Assembly: GCF_000382325.1 (NCBI RefSeq)
Contig: NZ_KB908059.1
Coordinates: 248,001 to 312,000, forward strand
Reading direction: 5' to 3'
DNA length: 64,000 bases
From: Woodsholea maritima DSM 17123
GTDB taxonomy: Bacteria > Pseudomonadota > Alphaproteobacteria > Caulobacterales > Maricaulaceae
Shown here piece after piece: positions 9,120 through 16,967 of this stretch (the stretch's first letter is position 1; every line of letters begins with the position of its first letter). Under the pieces are notes generated by a model. It did not search any database and was not told where the DNA came from. It saw only the letters and a list, made by a program, of their open reading frames with translations. The translations under genes were made by a program, and so were the position numbers.

Positions 9120-9953
9120 TTAAAAGCGTTCACAGGGAAGGTTCTGACGCGGAATATAACGAATATTATCATTCGCAGATTCTATGACAGGCAGGTGATT
9201 AGCGATGATGGTCAAAACACCATCCGACACACCCGTAAATGCGACACGGTCGGCACAAATCTGTCCACCCACAAAGCGCCCGGCCATAGTCACAAGACCA
9301 GTTTGCTCCGCGGCCAAGGGGCCATCATCAAGGCTAATGACAGAAATGGGCGCGTGAAAGTTTCCAGAGAGCACACCGTGCGCCATAACAATCGAAACCG
9401 GCCCCTCATACTGACCGTGAATATCACCCTCACGGACATTGAAGGTCGCAGGACCGTAGACACGGGTATTGGCATCCAGCTGTAAAAACTGTCCACTAAA
9501 GGTGATGTCACTAAACGTGCCTTGCAATTGGGCGCTTTGTGCATTGGCAATGAAGGCACCATGAATGTCGCCATCCATGTGCAGGCGTTGCGCATTGATC
9601 ACACTAGGTCCGCCGATATCACCGCTCAGCCAAACCGTTTGGGCCGAGGCGTTCAGACCATCATGCACGCGCGCATTCAAACGCAGACTTTGCGCCGACA
9701 CATCCAAAGCCCCGATTTGGGCATTTGAAATTTTAACATCGCGCCCTTGTAGACGCAGTTGACCTTGGACCTGACCGTTTATTTCAATACTTTGAGCCGT
9801 TAAGCGAAAATCGCCGGGCTCATCCAAGGTAATCAGTGTGTCTTGCGTGATACGGCTTGGCGCATCCGCACGATCTGTCATTTCATAGTCTTTCACCACA
9901 ACACAGCCAGACATGAAGCTTGTCGCAACGGTGACGAGGAGGAGTTGTTTCAT
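9120..9953 (-). CDS. Bactofilin-like beta-solenoid lipoprotein
   Basis: A 277-residue predicted lipoprotein: short hydrophobic leader and lipobox ending SFMSGC, with Cys17 as the lipidation site. From about residue 50 it carries at least six rungs of exactly 17 residues (DFRLTAQSIEINGQVQG, ALDVSAQSLRLNARVHD, PSVINAQRLHMDGDIHG, and so on), the same period as its two neighbours. The C-terminal module GGQICADRVAF ending NLPCERF resembles that of the 222-residue neighbour, with two cysteines (233 and 274) in matching places. It is the first gene of a two-gene operon with the membrane-anchored member. A candidate promoter and a palindromic operator-like site lie upstream. Function unknown; a structural or polymer-forming envelope role is an inference from the repeat. 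Confidence 0.85.
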   Translation of the reverse strand: MKQLLLVTVATSFMSGCVVVKDYEMTDRADAPSRITQDTLITLDEPGDFRLTAQSIEINGQVQGQLRLQGRDVKISNAQIGALDVSAQSLRLNARVHDGLNASAQTVWLSGDIGGPSVINAQRLHMDGDIHGAFIANAQSAQLQGTFSDITFSGQFLQLDANTRVYGPATFNVREGDIHGQYEGPVSIVMAHGVLSGNFHAPISVISLDDGPLAAEQTGLVTMAGRFVGGQICADRVAFTGVSDGVLTIIANHLPVIESANDNIRYIPRQNLPCERF

Positions 9954-9989
9954 TATTATTGCTCTCTATCGAACCAACCTTATTGAAAA

Positions 9990-10017
9990 ACGATAACACA
10001 CCCGCGCCACATTTCAA
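9990..10017 (-). promoter_or_regulatory. Candidate promoter for the beta-solenoid lipoprotein operon
   Basis: On the minus strand TTGAAA (10017-10012) and TATCGT (9995-9990) are separated by 16 bases, giving a start near 9983, about 30 bases before the ATG. A reasonable sigma-70-like match by eye only. Confidence 0.4.
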
Positions 10018-10032
10018 GCATTTTTTCCGATA

Positions 10033-10052
10033 TTCGATAAATTTCTATCGAA
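10033..10052. promoter_or_regulatory. Palindromic operator-like site TTCGATA-N6-TATCGAA
   Basis: A perfect inverted repeat with seven-base arms and a six-base spacer lies 16 bases upstream of the candidate -35 box of the lipoprotein operon. A further single half-site, TATCGAA, lies at 9967-9973 near the transcript start. The arrangement suits a dimeric regulator, but no regulator gene is adjacent. The surrounding 9954-10170 stretch is AT-rich and holds no other gene that I can support. Confidence 0.4.
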
Positions 10053-10171
10053 ATGCATGAAATATGTAAGCTAGCCCTTTGAAATACCTACAGCTGGGTT
10101 CTGATTTAATGGTTTTGTCATTTTTAGAGCATGCCCTTCCTGCGCTTTACGCGGTCAAAAAGGTGCCAAAT

Positions 10172-10206
10172 ATAAAAAGAAGCGGCGTGATCTATGATCA
10201 CGCCGC
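10172..10206 (-). terminator. Rho-independent terminator after the 222-residue beta-solenoid gene
   Basis: A perfect eleven-base-pair stem (GCGGCGTGATC at 10182-10192 and GATCACGCCGC at 10196-10206) with a three-base loop is followed on the minus strand by TTCTTTTTAT. It separates the 10241-10909 gene from the lipoprotein operon. Confidence 0.85.
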
Positions 10207-10240
10207 GTTTTACAATCATGATGAAACCGCTTTAGCGACA

Positions 10241-10909
10241 TCAATCCTGGCAGCCACCCTCAGGTTGGTCAGTAAAGGTGATCAGGTCAGGGTTCACGCC
10301 CGAAGGCACGTCTGGGCGCTCAGTGGCCATAATCACAAGAGGGCCGCCAATACGGATATTGTCATCCAGGCGAACTTCATAACTGCACACCTCACCGCCG
10401 CGCGCATAATCGCCCTTTAAAGTGACACGTGAGCGGTCACGGCGATGAAGGAAGCCGGAATTGGCTTCGGTATAAATGCGAATAGGCCCCGCATAGCGAC
10501 CATCGAGTTCGACCTTGCCCGCATTAATGCTCAAGGCTTCAGCGAAATCACCGTCTAGCGTTGCAGCACCGGCTTGAATCTCAACAGGGCCTGCAAACTG
10601 ACCTTGTAAGGTCAAAGCACCTGAATTGATCGTGCTGGATCCTGCGACATTGCCCTCGAAACTGACTGAGCCGCCATTAAGGTCCACATTCCCTAATACA
10701 GTGGCTTCGGCGCTGACCGCGGCCCCATTCATAATGAGATCCCCGGTAACACGCCCCGTAAAGCTGACCGAGGCCCCGTTCATTTCCATATTGCCATTGA
10801 CATTTTCTTCGACATGACCGGCCAGGCCATCGAAGGAGCTATCTTGCGCATGCGCAGATATAGCCACAGCACCCGTCATGATGCTGGCTAAAAGACTATG
10901 TTTAATCAT
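10241..10909 (-). CDS. Periplasmic bactofilin-like beta-solenoid protein
   Basis: A 222-residue exported protein with a signal peptide ending near AHAQ (about residue 22) and no lipobox or membrane segment. Residues about 37-150 are seven consecutive rungs, six of them exactly 17 residues: NVNGNMEMNGASVSFTG, RVTGDLIMNGAAVSAEA, TVLGNVDLNGGSVSFEG, NVAGSSTINSGALTLQG, QFAGPVEIQAGAATLDG, DFAEALSINAGKVELDG. The C-terminal module (GGEVCSYEVRL to EGGCQD) is shared with the lipoprotein neighbour; Cys175 and Cys220 could form a disulfide. The ribosome site AGGGGAAG precedes the ATG. It is a single-gene unit ended by a strong terminator. No enzyme motif is seen, and the function is unknown. Confidence 0.82.
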   Translation of the reverse strand: MIKHSLLASIMTGAVAISAHAQDSSFDGLAGHVEENVNGNMEMNGASVSFTGRVTGDLIMNGAAVSAEATVLGNVDLNGGSVSFEGNVAGSSTINSGALTLQGQFAGPVEIQAGAATLDGDFAEALSINAGKVELDGRYAGPIRIYTEANSGFLHRRDRSRVTLKGDYARGGEVCSYEVRLDDNIRIGGPLVIMATERPDVPSGVNPDLITFTDQPEGGCQD

Positions 10910-11004
10910 GAGCTTCCCCTGTTATCGGATCGACCGGATCAGAGGGGTCTTTGATCGCCCCCCTTAATCCTGGACCCATAATGACGAGTGTAGCCCCACG
11001 CGAA

Positions 11005-11033
11005 GATGACGGAAAGATGAACCTTCCGTCACT
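11005..11033 (-). terminator. Weak hairpin after lpdA
   Basis: An eight-base-pair stem (TGACGGAA at 11007-11014 with TTCCGTCA at 11024-11031) lies 21 bases after the lpdA stop. It has no good U-run, so termination is uncertain. Confidence 0.3.
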
Positions 11034-11052
11034 CTGAAGTTTTCATGATGAT

Positions 11053-12471
11053 TTAGATATGCACGACCTGGTCATAGGCATCCAAGACGCTTTCATGCAT
11101 AGCCTCAGACAAAGTCGGGTGTGGGAAGATGGTGTGCATCAATTCCGCTTCGGTAGTCTCCAAAGTCTTGCCAATGACAAAGCCGTGGATCAACTCGGTG
11201 ACTTCTGCACCGATCATGTGCGCGCCCAGCAATTCACCGGTTTTCTTATCGAAAATGGTTTTGATGAGGCCCTGATCTTCCCCCAAGGCAATCGCCTTGC
11301 CAGAGCCGACAAAGGGGAAGCGCCCGACGCGGATCTCGTGTCCGGCCTCTTTGGCCTTGGCCTCAGATAGGCCCACTGAGGCGACTTGCGGATGGCAATA
11401 AGTACAGCCGGGAATGTTTTCCTTGATCATCGGATGCACATCTTTACCCGCAATTTTCTCAACGCAGATAATGCCTTCGTGCGAGGCTTTGTGCGCCAGC
11501 CATGGGGCACCGGCCACGTCACCGATAGCATACAGCCCCTTAACGCCGGTCTCACCAAAGCCGTTTTTCAATACGACATGGCCGCGATCAACGGTGACGC
11601 CCAGCTCTTCAAGGCCCAGATTTTCGACATTACCGGTAATGCCTATGGCGAGAATAACCTTCTCAACTTCGATGGCCTGAGCTTTACCCTTGGCGTCTTT
11701 GACATGGGCTTTGATGGTCGAAGCCCCCTTCTCCAGCTTTTCAACTTGGGTGCGGGTAAGGATCGTCATGCCTTGCTTCTTAAATTGCTTCTCAGCGAAT
11801 TTAGAAATCTCCGCGTCTTCGGCCGGCAGAATACGATCCACCATTTCGACCACGGTGACATCGGCCCCTAGGGTTTTATAGAAGCTGGCAAACTCAATCC
11901 CGATCGCGCCCGAACCGATGACCAAAATCGACTTTGGCATTTCTTTGGGGGTCAAAGCCTCTTTATAGGTCCAGATGAATTTACCATCGGGCTCAAGACC
12001 GGCCTGAGGAATGGTCCGCGCGCGCGCGCCGGTCGCCAGAATCACATGCTTACCGGTAAAGGTGGTATCCTTCCCGGCTTTATCTTTGACGATCACTTTG
12101 GGGGCCTCAGCGCCTTTTTCCAAACGCGCCGTGCCATCAATGACGGTGATCTTATGCTTCTTCATCAAGCCGGACACACCGCTGGAGAGCTGCTTGGCGA
12201 CCTTGCGCGAGCGCTCAACAATTTTGGTGATGTCAAAGCTGATGTTTTCGGCCTTCAGACCGAATTCTTCCGCGCGGTGGAAGAGATGATAAATCTCAGA
12301 GGTGCGCAGCAAGGCCTTCGTGGGGATACAGCCCCAGTTCAAGCAGATGCCGCCCATATGTTCGCGCTCCACGACCGCGGTTTTAAAGCCCAATTGCGCA
12401 GCGCGAATGGCCGTTACATAACCGCCAGGCCCACCCCCAATTACGATAACATCATATGCAGTCTCGGCCAT
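11053..12471 (-). CDS. lpdA: Dihydrolipoyl dehydrogenase (E3)
   Basis: FAD enzyme reoxidising dihydrolipoyl groups of the pyruvate dehydrogenase complex with NAD. The N-terminal dinucleotide fold is DVIVIGGGPGGYVTAIRAA, the redox disulfide is CLNWGC inside GGICLNWGCIPTKALLR, the NAD fold is ILVIGSGAIGIEFASFY, and the C-terminal catalytic His-Glu pair is in HPHPTLSEAMHES. The start is the ATG at 12471 (MAETAYDVI), with GAGGA seven bases before it; this gives 472 residues. It ends the pdh cluster, 49 bases after the thioesterase stop. Confidence 0.97.
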   Translation of the reverse strand: MAETAYDVIVIGGGPGGYVTAIRAAQLGFKTAVVEREHMGGICLNWGCIPTKALLRTSEIYHLFHRAEEFGLKAENISFDITKIVERSRKVAKQLSSGVSGLMKKHKITVIDGTARLEKGAEAPKVIVKDKAGKDTTFTGKHVILATGARARTIPQAGLEPDGKFIWTYKEALTPKEMPKSILVIGSGAIGIEFASFYKTLGADVTVVEMVDRILPAEDAEISKFAEKQFKKQGMTILTRTQVEKLEKGASTIKAHVKDAKGKAQAIEVEKVILAIGITGNVENLGLEELGVTVDRGHVVLKNGFGETGVKGLYAIGDVAGAPWLAHKASHEGIICVEKIAGKDVHPMIKENIPGCTYCHPQVASVGLSEAKAKEAGHEIRVGRFPFVGSGKAIALGEDQGLIKTIFDKKTGELLGAHMIGAEVTELIHGFVIGKTLETTEAELMHTIFPHPTLSEAMHESVLDAYDQVVHI

Positions 12472-12520
12472 GATCAATCCTCTAATCATTTCGCACGCAA
12501 ACTATGCGTTCATCATCTCA

Positions 12521-13312
12521 TTAAACCGCCTGTGACAAGGCTGGGGCCGGACTTGGCTTGCCCGCCTCATCAACACAGACCAGAATAAATTCAGCGCTGG
12601 AACAGGTGCGCCGCTCCCCACTCATCAAGTCTTCGGCATCCAGACGCACCGCAACCCGCATGGAGGTGCGGCCCACGCCCACAACTTCGGCATAAATATC
12701 AATCATCTCACCTTCGCGCGCAGGCGCAGTGAAATTGATCTTGTCCGAGGCGGCCATCACCACGGCCTGGCGCGAATGACGATAGGCGGCCAGAACGGCG
12801 GCTTTGCCCATCCGCTCCATTGCGGAGCCCCCATAAAGCCGGCTCAAATGATCGGTATCGGTCGGGAAGACAATCTCGACCATGCGCGTTGCGCCATTGA
12901 TCCCGGTGAGCGGCTTGGCCCGCTCGGCCGGAACCGGCGGCACAGGGCTTTCATTGGTTTTGCGATCGGCGGCCACCATCACGAAATCACCCGCCGTGCA
13001 GACATGGCGATCCCCGGTGAGCAGATTTTCCGCCATCAAAGTCACGCGCACCGACATTGAATGACGCCCGACCATGCGGATTTCCCCGGCCAGCTCCAAC
13101 ATATTGCCGATAAAGGCCGGGGCCTTAAACTCAATCTTGTCAGAGGCCGCCGTGACAAAGGGACGACGCGCATGACGCGCCGCGACCAAGAACGCCACCT
13201 TATCCATATGCGCCAGCGCCGTGCCGCCAAACAGGCTACCCTGATGGTTGGTTTGACCGGGAAACACCAGATCGCACAGCGTCAACGCATCACTATGGGG
13301 ATCAAAAGCCAT
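12521..13312 (-). CDS. Double-hotdog acyl-CoA thioesterase
   Basis: A 263-residue protein made of two YciA/BFIT-like hotdog domains (about 8-120 and 140-250). The first has TNHQGSLFGGTALAHMDKVA with the Asn, Gly-Gly and Asp of the active site. The second has TDHLSRLYGGSAMERMGKAA, where Glu replaces Asp and the Asn-His is Asp-His, and both carry the ASDKI(E/N)F strand. The predicted role is hydrolysis of acyl-CoA in the cytoplasm; the substrate is unknown. It sits 12 bases after pdhC and before lpdA, so it is expressed with the acetyl-CoA-forming complex and may relieve CoA sequestration. That role is an inference from position. Confidence 0.88.
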   Translation of the reverse strand: MAFDPHSDALTLCDLVFPGQTNHQGSLFGGTALAHMDKVAFLVAARHARRPFVTAASDKIEFKAPAFIGNMLELAGEIRMVGRHSMSVRVTLMAENLLTGDRHVCTAGDFVMVAADRKTNESPVPPVPAERAKPLTGINGATRMVEIVFPTDTDHLSRLYGGSAMERMGKAAVLAAYRHSRQAVVMAASDKINFTAPAREGEMIDIYAEVVGVGRTSMRVAVRLDAEDLMSGERRTCSSAEFILVCVDEAGKPSPAPALSQAV

Positions 13313-13324
13313 CGGCTCAGATCC

Positions 13325-14629
13325 TTAGAACAACATCGTGACAGGGTCTTCGGCATAGCCTTTAAAGGCCTGAATGAATTTCGCCCCAACCGAGCCATCA
13401 ACGACGCGGTGATCGCAGGTCACGGTGACACTCATCACATTTGCAATGGCTAGAGCCCCATCTTTCACCACAGCGCGTTCTTCCCCGGCCCCCACAGACA
13501 TGATCATGCCCTGAGGTTCGTTGATGATCGAGGCAAAGGCCTTGATGGCGAACATGCCCAGATTGGACAGTGAGAAGGTGCCGCCCTGATATTCCTCAGG
13601 CTTCAACTTACGCTCACGCGCACGGGTCGCGAGATCTTTCATCTCCGCAGAAATAACCGCAAGGCCCTTGTTTTCCGCTTCCTTGATCACCGGCGTGATC
13701 AAACCGCCATCAATGGCCACGGCGACCGACACATCGGCGTGTTTGTGAAGCACAATGCCTTCGTCGGTATAGCTAGCGTTCGAAGCGGGCACTTTTTTCA
13801 ACGCCAAAGCACAGGCGCGGATCAACATATCATTGACCGAAATTTTCACCCCTTCAGGGGCTTTGGCGTTCAATTCCTTACGCAGCTTCAGCATGTTATC
13901 CAGCTCGACATCCACGCTAAGCGGGAAGTGCGGCACATCGCGGAAAGATTTCGTGAGGCGCTTGGCGATGGTTTTACGCATGCCGTCCAGGGACTGAACC
14001 TCGTAGCGGCCCTCTTCCAGATTAAGGCTCGCCACGGTGATTTTATCGCCTTGCGGGGCTGGGGCACTGGCTTGGGGCGTTGCGCCAGCCGCAGAGTGCG
14101 CAGCCTGCGGCGCAGCGCCAGATTTCGCCCCTTCCACATCGCGTTTCACGATCCGGCCATAAGGACCAGAGCCTGTGACTTGGGCAAGATCCAGACCCTT
14201 TTCCTTCGCCAAACGCTTCGCCAAGGGCGAAGCTTTAATACGATCGCCCTCTTTGGCGGCCGGTGCAGCCGGTGCGCTCGCGCCAGAGGCTTTGGGCGCT
14301 TCAGAAGAGGTCGCAGCAGGGGCTGGCGCAGCAGCAGGTGCGGCTGAAGATTTGCCCGTGAACCCTTCAGCGGCGCTCTCGTCTTCGCCCTCTTCCAGCA
14401 AGACCGCGATCAGCGCATTGACTTTCACGCCCTCGGTGCCTTCTTCGACCAGGATTTTGGCAACTTTACCCTCATCGACGGCTTCGACTTCCATCGTCGC
14501 CTTGTCGGTTTCAATCTCGGCGATAACATCGCCAGAAGAGACCGTATCGCCGACCTTGACATTCCATTTGGCGAGCGTGCCCTCTTCCATGGTCGGAGAC
14601 AGGGCGGGCATCAAAACTTCGATAGGCAT
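13325..14629 (-). CDS. pdhC: Pyruvate dehydrogenase E2, dihydrolipoyl acetyltransferase
   Basis: Core of the pyruvate dehydrogenase complex. Domain order: lipoyl domain (1-80, lipoyl lysine in [11 protein letters not shown], Lys43), Ala/Pro-rich linker (about 90-130), E1/E3-binding domain ([17 protein letters not shown] to [13 protein letters not shown]), second linker, and the acetyltransferase domain with the C-terminal His-Asp motif [15 protein letters not shown] chose the ATG at 14629, which aligns exactly with the PdhB start; the alternative TTG at 14638 is too close to the GGAG to be used. The protein has 434 residues and one lipoyl domain. That domain is nearly identical to the one on PdhB. 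Confidence 0.96.
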   Translation of the reverse strand: MPIEVLMPALSPTMEEGTLAKWNVKVGDTVSSGDVIAEIETDKATMEVEAVDEGKVAKILVEEGTEGVKVNALIAVLLEEGEDESAAEGFTGKSSAAPAAAPAPAATSSEAPKASGASAPAAPAAKEGDRIKASPLAKRLAKEKGLDLAQVTGSGPYGRIVKRDVEGAKSGAAPQAAHSAAGATPQASAPAPQGDKITVASLNLEEGRYEVQSLDGMRKTIAKRLTKSFRDVPHFPLSVDVELDNMLKLRKELNAKAPEGVKISVNDMLIRACALALKKVPASNASYTDEGIVLHKHADVSVAVAIDGGLITPVIKEAENKGLAVISAEMKDLATRARERKLKPEEYQGGTFSLSNLGMFAIKAFASIINEPQGMIMSVGAGEERAVVKDGALAIANVMSVTVTCDHRVVDGSVGAKFIQAFKGYAEDPVTMLF

Positions 14630-14661
14630 GATCGACAAAGCTCCAAGGCGTTAGTCAGACG

Positions 14662-15075
14662 TCAGGCGTCCGCTCCGGCGCGGGGGCGCCAAAGAAAGGT
14701 GAGAAACAGAATGGCGAGATAAAAGGCCGCTGCGGCAAACCACATGGTTTCCTGCAACATGGCATCAATCCCGGTTTGATAATTCATCAGGGCTGCTTGG
14801 CCCGCAGGCGATAATCCGATGGCGCGGTCAATCTCAACCAAAGCATCCAGCAGACCACCGTGAATGACCTGTGCGCCTTTGAAAAAATTCAGTAAAAACG
14901 CGATGGTCAGGGTGAAAAACATAAACGCGAAAAACTTCATCACAAAGCCCGCGCGCGCCAAAAAGGCATACAACGCAACGACATAAGCCGAAACAATCGT
15001 GAAGAATACCGATACACCCACCAAGAGCACATTCATATATTCTATCAATTGTTCCATCACCTCACCTTCAGACAT
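14662..15075 (-). CDS. Small membrane protein of unknown function in the pdh cluster
   Basis: A 137-residue protein with three predicted membrane segments (about 13-38, 45-65 and 110-130), separated by a soluble loop (GLLDALVEIDRAIGLSPAGQ). I do not recognise a family. Its ATG overlaps the end of the GFA-family gene by eight bases, so the two are translationally coupled, and pdhC follows 32 bases later. The position inside the pyruvate dehydrogenase operon may only reflect an insertion of the GFA/membrane pair. Confidence 0.75.
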   Translation of the reverse strand: MSEGEVMEQLIEYMNVLLVGVSVFFTIVSAYVVALYAFLARAGFVMKFFAFMFFTLTIAFLLNFFKGAQVIHGGLLDALVEIDRAIGLSPAGQAALMNYQTGIDAMLQETMWFAAAAFYLAILFLTFLWRPRAGADA

Positions 15076-15490
15076 GATGACCCTCCCCGGTCTGATTTAA
15101 AACGAGACCCTGCTCGTCTTCATCTTCCAGACTAGGATCGTCTTCATAAGGGAGCCAGGTGATTTCGAGGTCGAGCTTCGAAAAATTGTCCAGCGTGCGA
15201 ACATTCAAAGTCAAAGACATCGGGTAAGCATCTGAATATTGGCAGATTTTTACCCCACAAACGGGACACATCTGCCAAGCTTTACTGTCATCCTCAGCTT
15301 TATAGGGGATCAGGCTCGCCTCACCGGCTTCAAACGTGAAACCCTCGCGCGGACACACCGCGCTGATCGCGCCCAAACGCTCACACGGATCGCAATGACA
15401 GCCAAATACCCGAAAGGGTTGGGCCAGTGTCAGGCCATAGCGTACGGCGCCGCAATGGCACCCGCCTTTATGCGAAACACTGGCGCTCAC
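15068..15490 (-). CDS. GFA/CENP-V family zinc-binding protein
   Basis: A 140-residue member of the family named after glutathione-dependent formaldehyde-activating enzyme. The zinc ligands are visible in GGCHCGAVRY, GCHCDPCERLG and MCPVCGVKICQ. The acidic C-terminal tail (YEDDPSLEDEDEQ) is an addition. The start appears to be a GTG at 15490, three bases after the pdhB stop region with GGGGTAAG in front, so translation follows that of pdhB. Family members are often of unknown substrate; a role in thiol or aldehyde chemistry is only suggested by the name. Confidence 0.85.
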   Translation of the reverse strand: MSASVSHKGGCHCGAVRYGLTLAQPFRVFGCHCDPCERLGAISAVCPREGFTFEAGEASLIPYKAEDDSKAWQMCPVCGVKICQYSDAYPMSLTLNVRTLDNFSKLDLEITWLPYEDDPSLEDEDEQGLVLNQTGEGHHV

Positions 15491-15492
15491 GC

Positions 15493-16893
15493 TTACCCCA
15501 CATAGCAGACTTTTTTGACCGCCGCGATGATGTCTTCTACGCCGGGTAGTGACATCGCTTCAAGATTGGCCGCATAAGGCAGCGGCACATCTTCCTGGTG
15601 AACGCGCGCAGGCGGGGCATCAAGATAATCAAAGGCTTCCGCCGTCACGACCGCCGCGATTTCTGCGCCGACGCCCATCCGGCCCCAGCCCTCTTCCGCG
15701 GTGACCAGACGATTGGTTTTCTTTACAGAATTGACGATGGTTTCGGTGTCGAGCGGACGCAAGGTACGTAGATCGACCACTTCGGCGTCAATGCCGTCTT
15801 CCGCCAGCTTTTCGGCCGCCTTCAAGGCAAAGCCAACCATGCGGCTGTGCGCCGTAATCGTCACATCTTTACCTTCGCGGCGGATTTTCGCCTTACCAAT
15901 CGGCAGTACATAATCTTCCAAATCCGGCACATCGAAGCTTTCACCGTAAATCAGCTCATGCTCCAGAAAGACCACAGGGTTTGGATCGCGGATCGCCGCT
16001 TTCAACAGACCCTTGGCATCAGCCGCATCATAAGGCGCGATGACTTTCAGACCGGGAACATTGGCATACCAGGCAGAGTAATCTTGGCTGTGCTGCGCAC
16101 CTACGCGAGAGGCCGCAGAGTTTGGCCCGCGGAACACGATCGGACAGCCCATCTGGCCGCCAGACATGTATAGCGTCTTCGCAGCGGAGTTGATGATATG
16201 GTCAATGGCCTGCATCGCGAAATTGAAGGTCATGAACTCTACAATCGGACGCAAACCGCCAAAGGCCGCCCCCACGCCGACACCGGCAAAGCCATGCTCG
16301 GTAATTGGGGTGTCGATGACGCGCTTGGCCCCAAATTCCTGCAGCAATTCGCGGGTCACTTTGTAAGCGCCCTGATATTCGGCAACTTCCTCACCCATGA
16401 CGAAGACCGTCTCATCACGGCGCATTTCTTCAGCCATCGCATCGCGCAACGCATCGCGCACGGTGGTAGAGGTAAAGCTGGTGCCTGATGGAATTTCAGG
16501 GTCAGAGCCTGCAGACACAGAATGGAAGTTTGAGCCCGCATCGCTCAAAGAATTGGACGCGGCGGCCGGGGCCTCACTTGGTGTATCGGCGCTGTCTTGC
16601 GGCGCAGGCGCAGTGCCCGCCGCAAAGCCTTCAAGCGCGCTCTCATCTTCGCCCTCTTCAAGAAGAATGGCGATCGGAGCATTGACCTTCACGCCTTCTG
16701 TGCCTTCTTCAATCAACAGCTTGGCGATTTTACCTTCTTCCACCGCTTCGACTTCCATCGTCGCCTTGTCGGTTTCAATCTCAGCAATGACATCGCCCGA
16801 GGATACGCTGTCACCGACCTTCACATTCCATTTGGCGAGCGTGCCCTCTTCCATGGTGGGCGATAGGGCGGGCATAAGAACTTCAATCGGCAT
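15493..16893 (-). CDS. pdhB: Pyruvate dehydrogenase E1 beta with N-terminal lipoyl domain
   Basis: A 466-residue E1 beta subunit with an extra lipoyl domain (residues 1-80; lipoyl Lys43 in ETDKATMEV), a linker (about 90-140) and the transketolase-like E1 beta body starting near [20 protein letters not shown]. Typical body motifs are [39 protein letters not shown] and [15 protein letters not shown]. The lipoyl domain on E1 beta is a known feature of alphaproteobacterial complexes. The subunit pairs with PdhA to decarboxylate pyruvate. It begins 73 bases after the pdhA stop, where a small hairpin is present. Confidence 0.96.
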   Translation of the reverse strand: MPIEVLMPALSPTMEEGTLAKWNVKVGDSVSSGDVIAEIETDKATMEVEAVEEGKIAKLLIEEGTEGVKVNAPIAILLEEGEDESALEGFAAGTAPAPQDSADTPSEAPAAASNSLSDAGSNFHSVSAGSDPEIPSGTSFTSTTVRDALRDAMAEEMRRDETVFVMGEEVAEYQGAYKVTRELLQEFGAKRVIDTPITEHGFAGVGVGAAFGGLRPIVEFMTFNFAMQAIDHIINSAAKTLYMSGGQMGCPIVFRGPNSAASRVGAQHSQDYSAWYANVPGLKVIAPYDAADAKGLLKAAIRDPNPVVFLEHELIYGESFDVPDLEDYVLPIGKAKIRREGKDVTITAHSRMVGFALKAAEKLAEDGIDAEVVDLRTLRPLDTETIVNSVKKTNRLVTAEEGWGRMGVGAEIAAVVTAEAFDYLDAPPARVHQEDVPLPYAANLEAMSLPGVEDIIAAVKKVCYVG

Positions 16894-16940
16894 CGGGTGT
16901 ATCCTGTTTCGGATGGGTCATCAGACCAAAAGGGATCAAC

Positions 16941-16967
16941 AAAAGCGAACGCGGATAAAACGCGCTC
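16941..16967 (-). terminator. Possible attenuating hairpin between pdhA and pdhB
   Basis: Immediately after the pdhA stop, the minus strand forms a seven-base-pair stem with one G-U pair (arms 16961-16967 and 16947-16953, loop of seven) followed by GCTTTTGTTG. It could lower transcription of the downstream genes or stabilise the pdhA end. Weak. Confidence 0.3.

Noticed and set aside
10079-10420. 113-residue plus-strand frame across the solenoid terminator
   Set aside because: It runs through a perfect terminator stem and into the antisense of the 222-residue gene; no domain.
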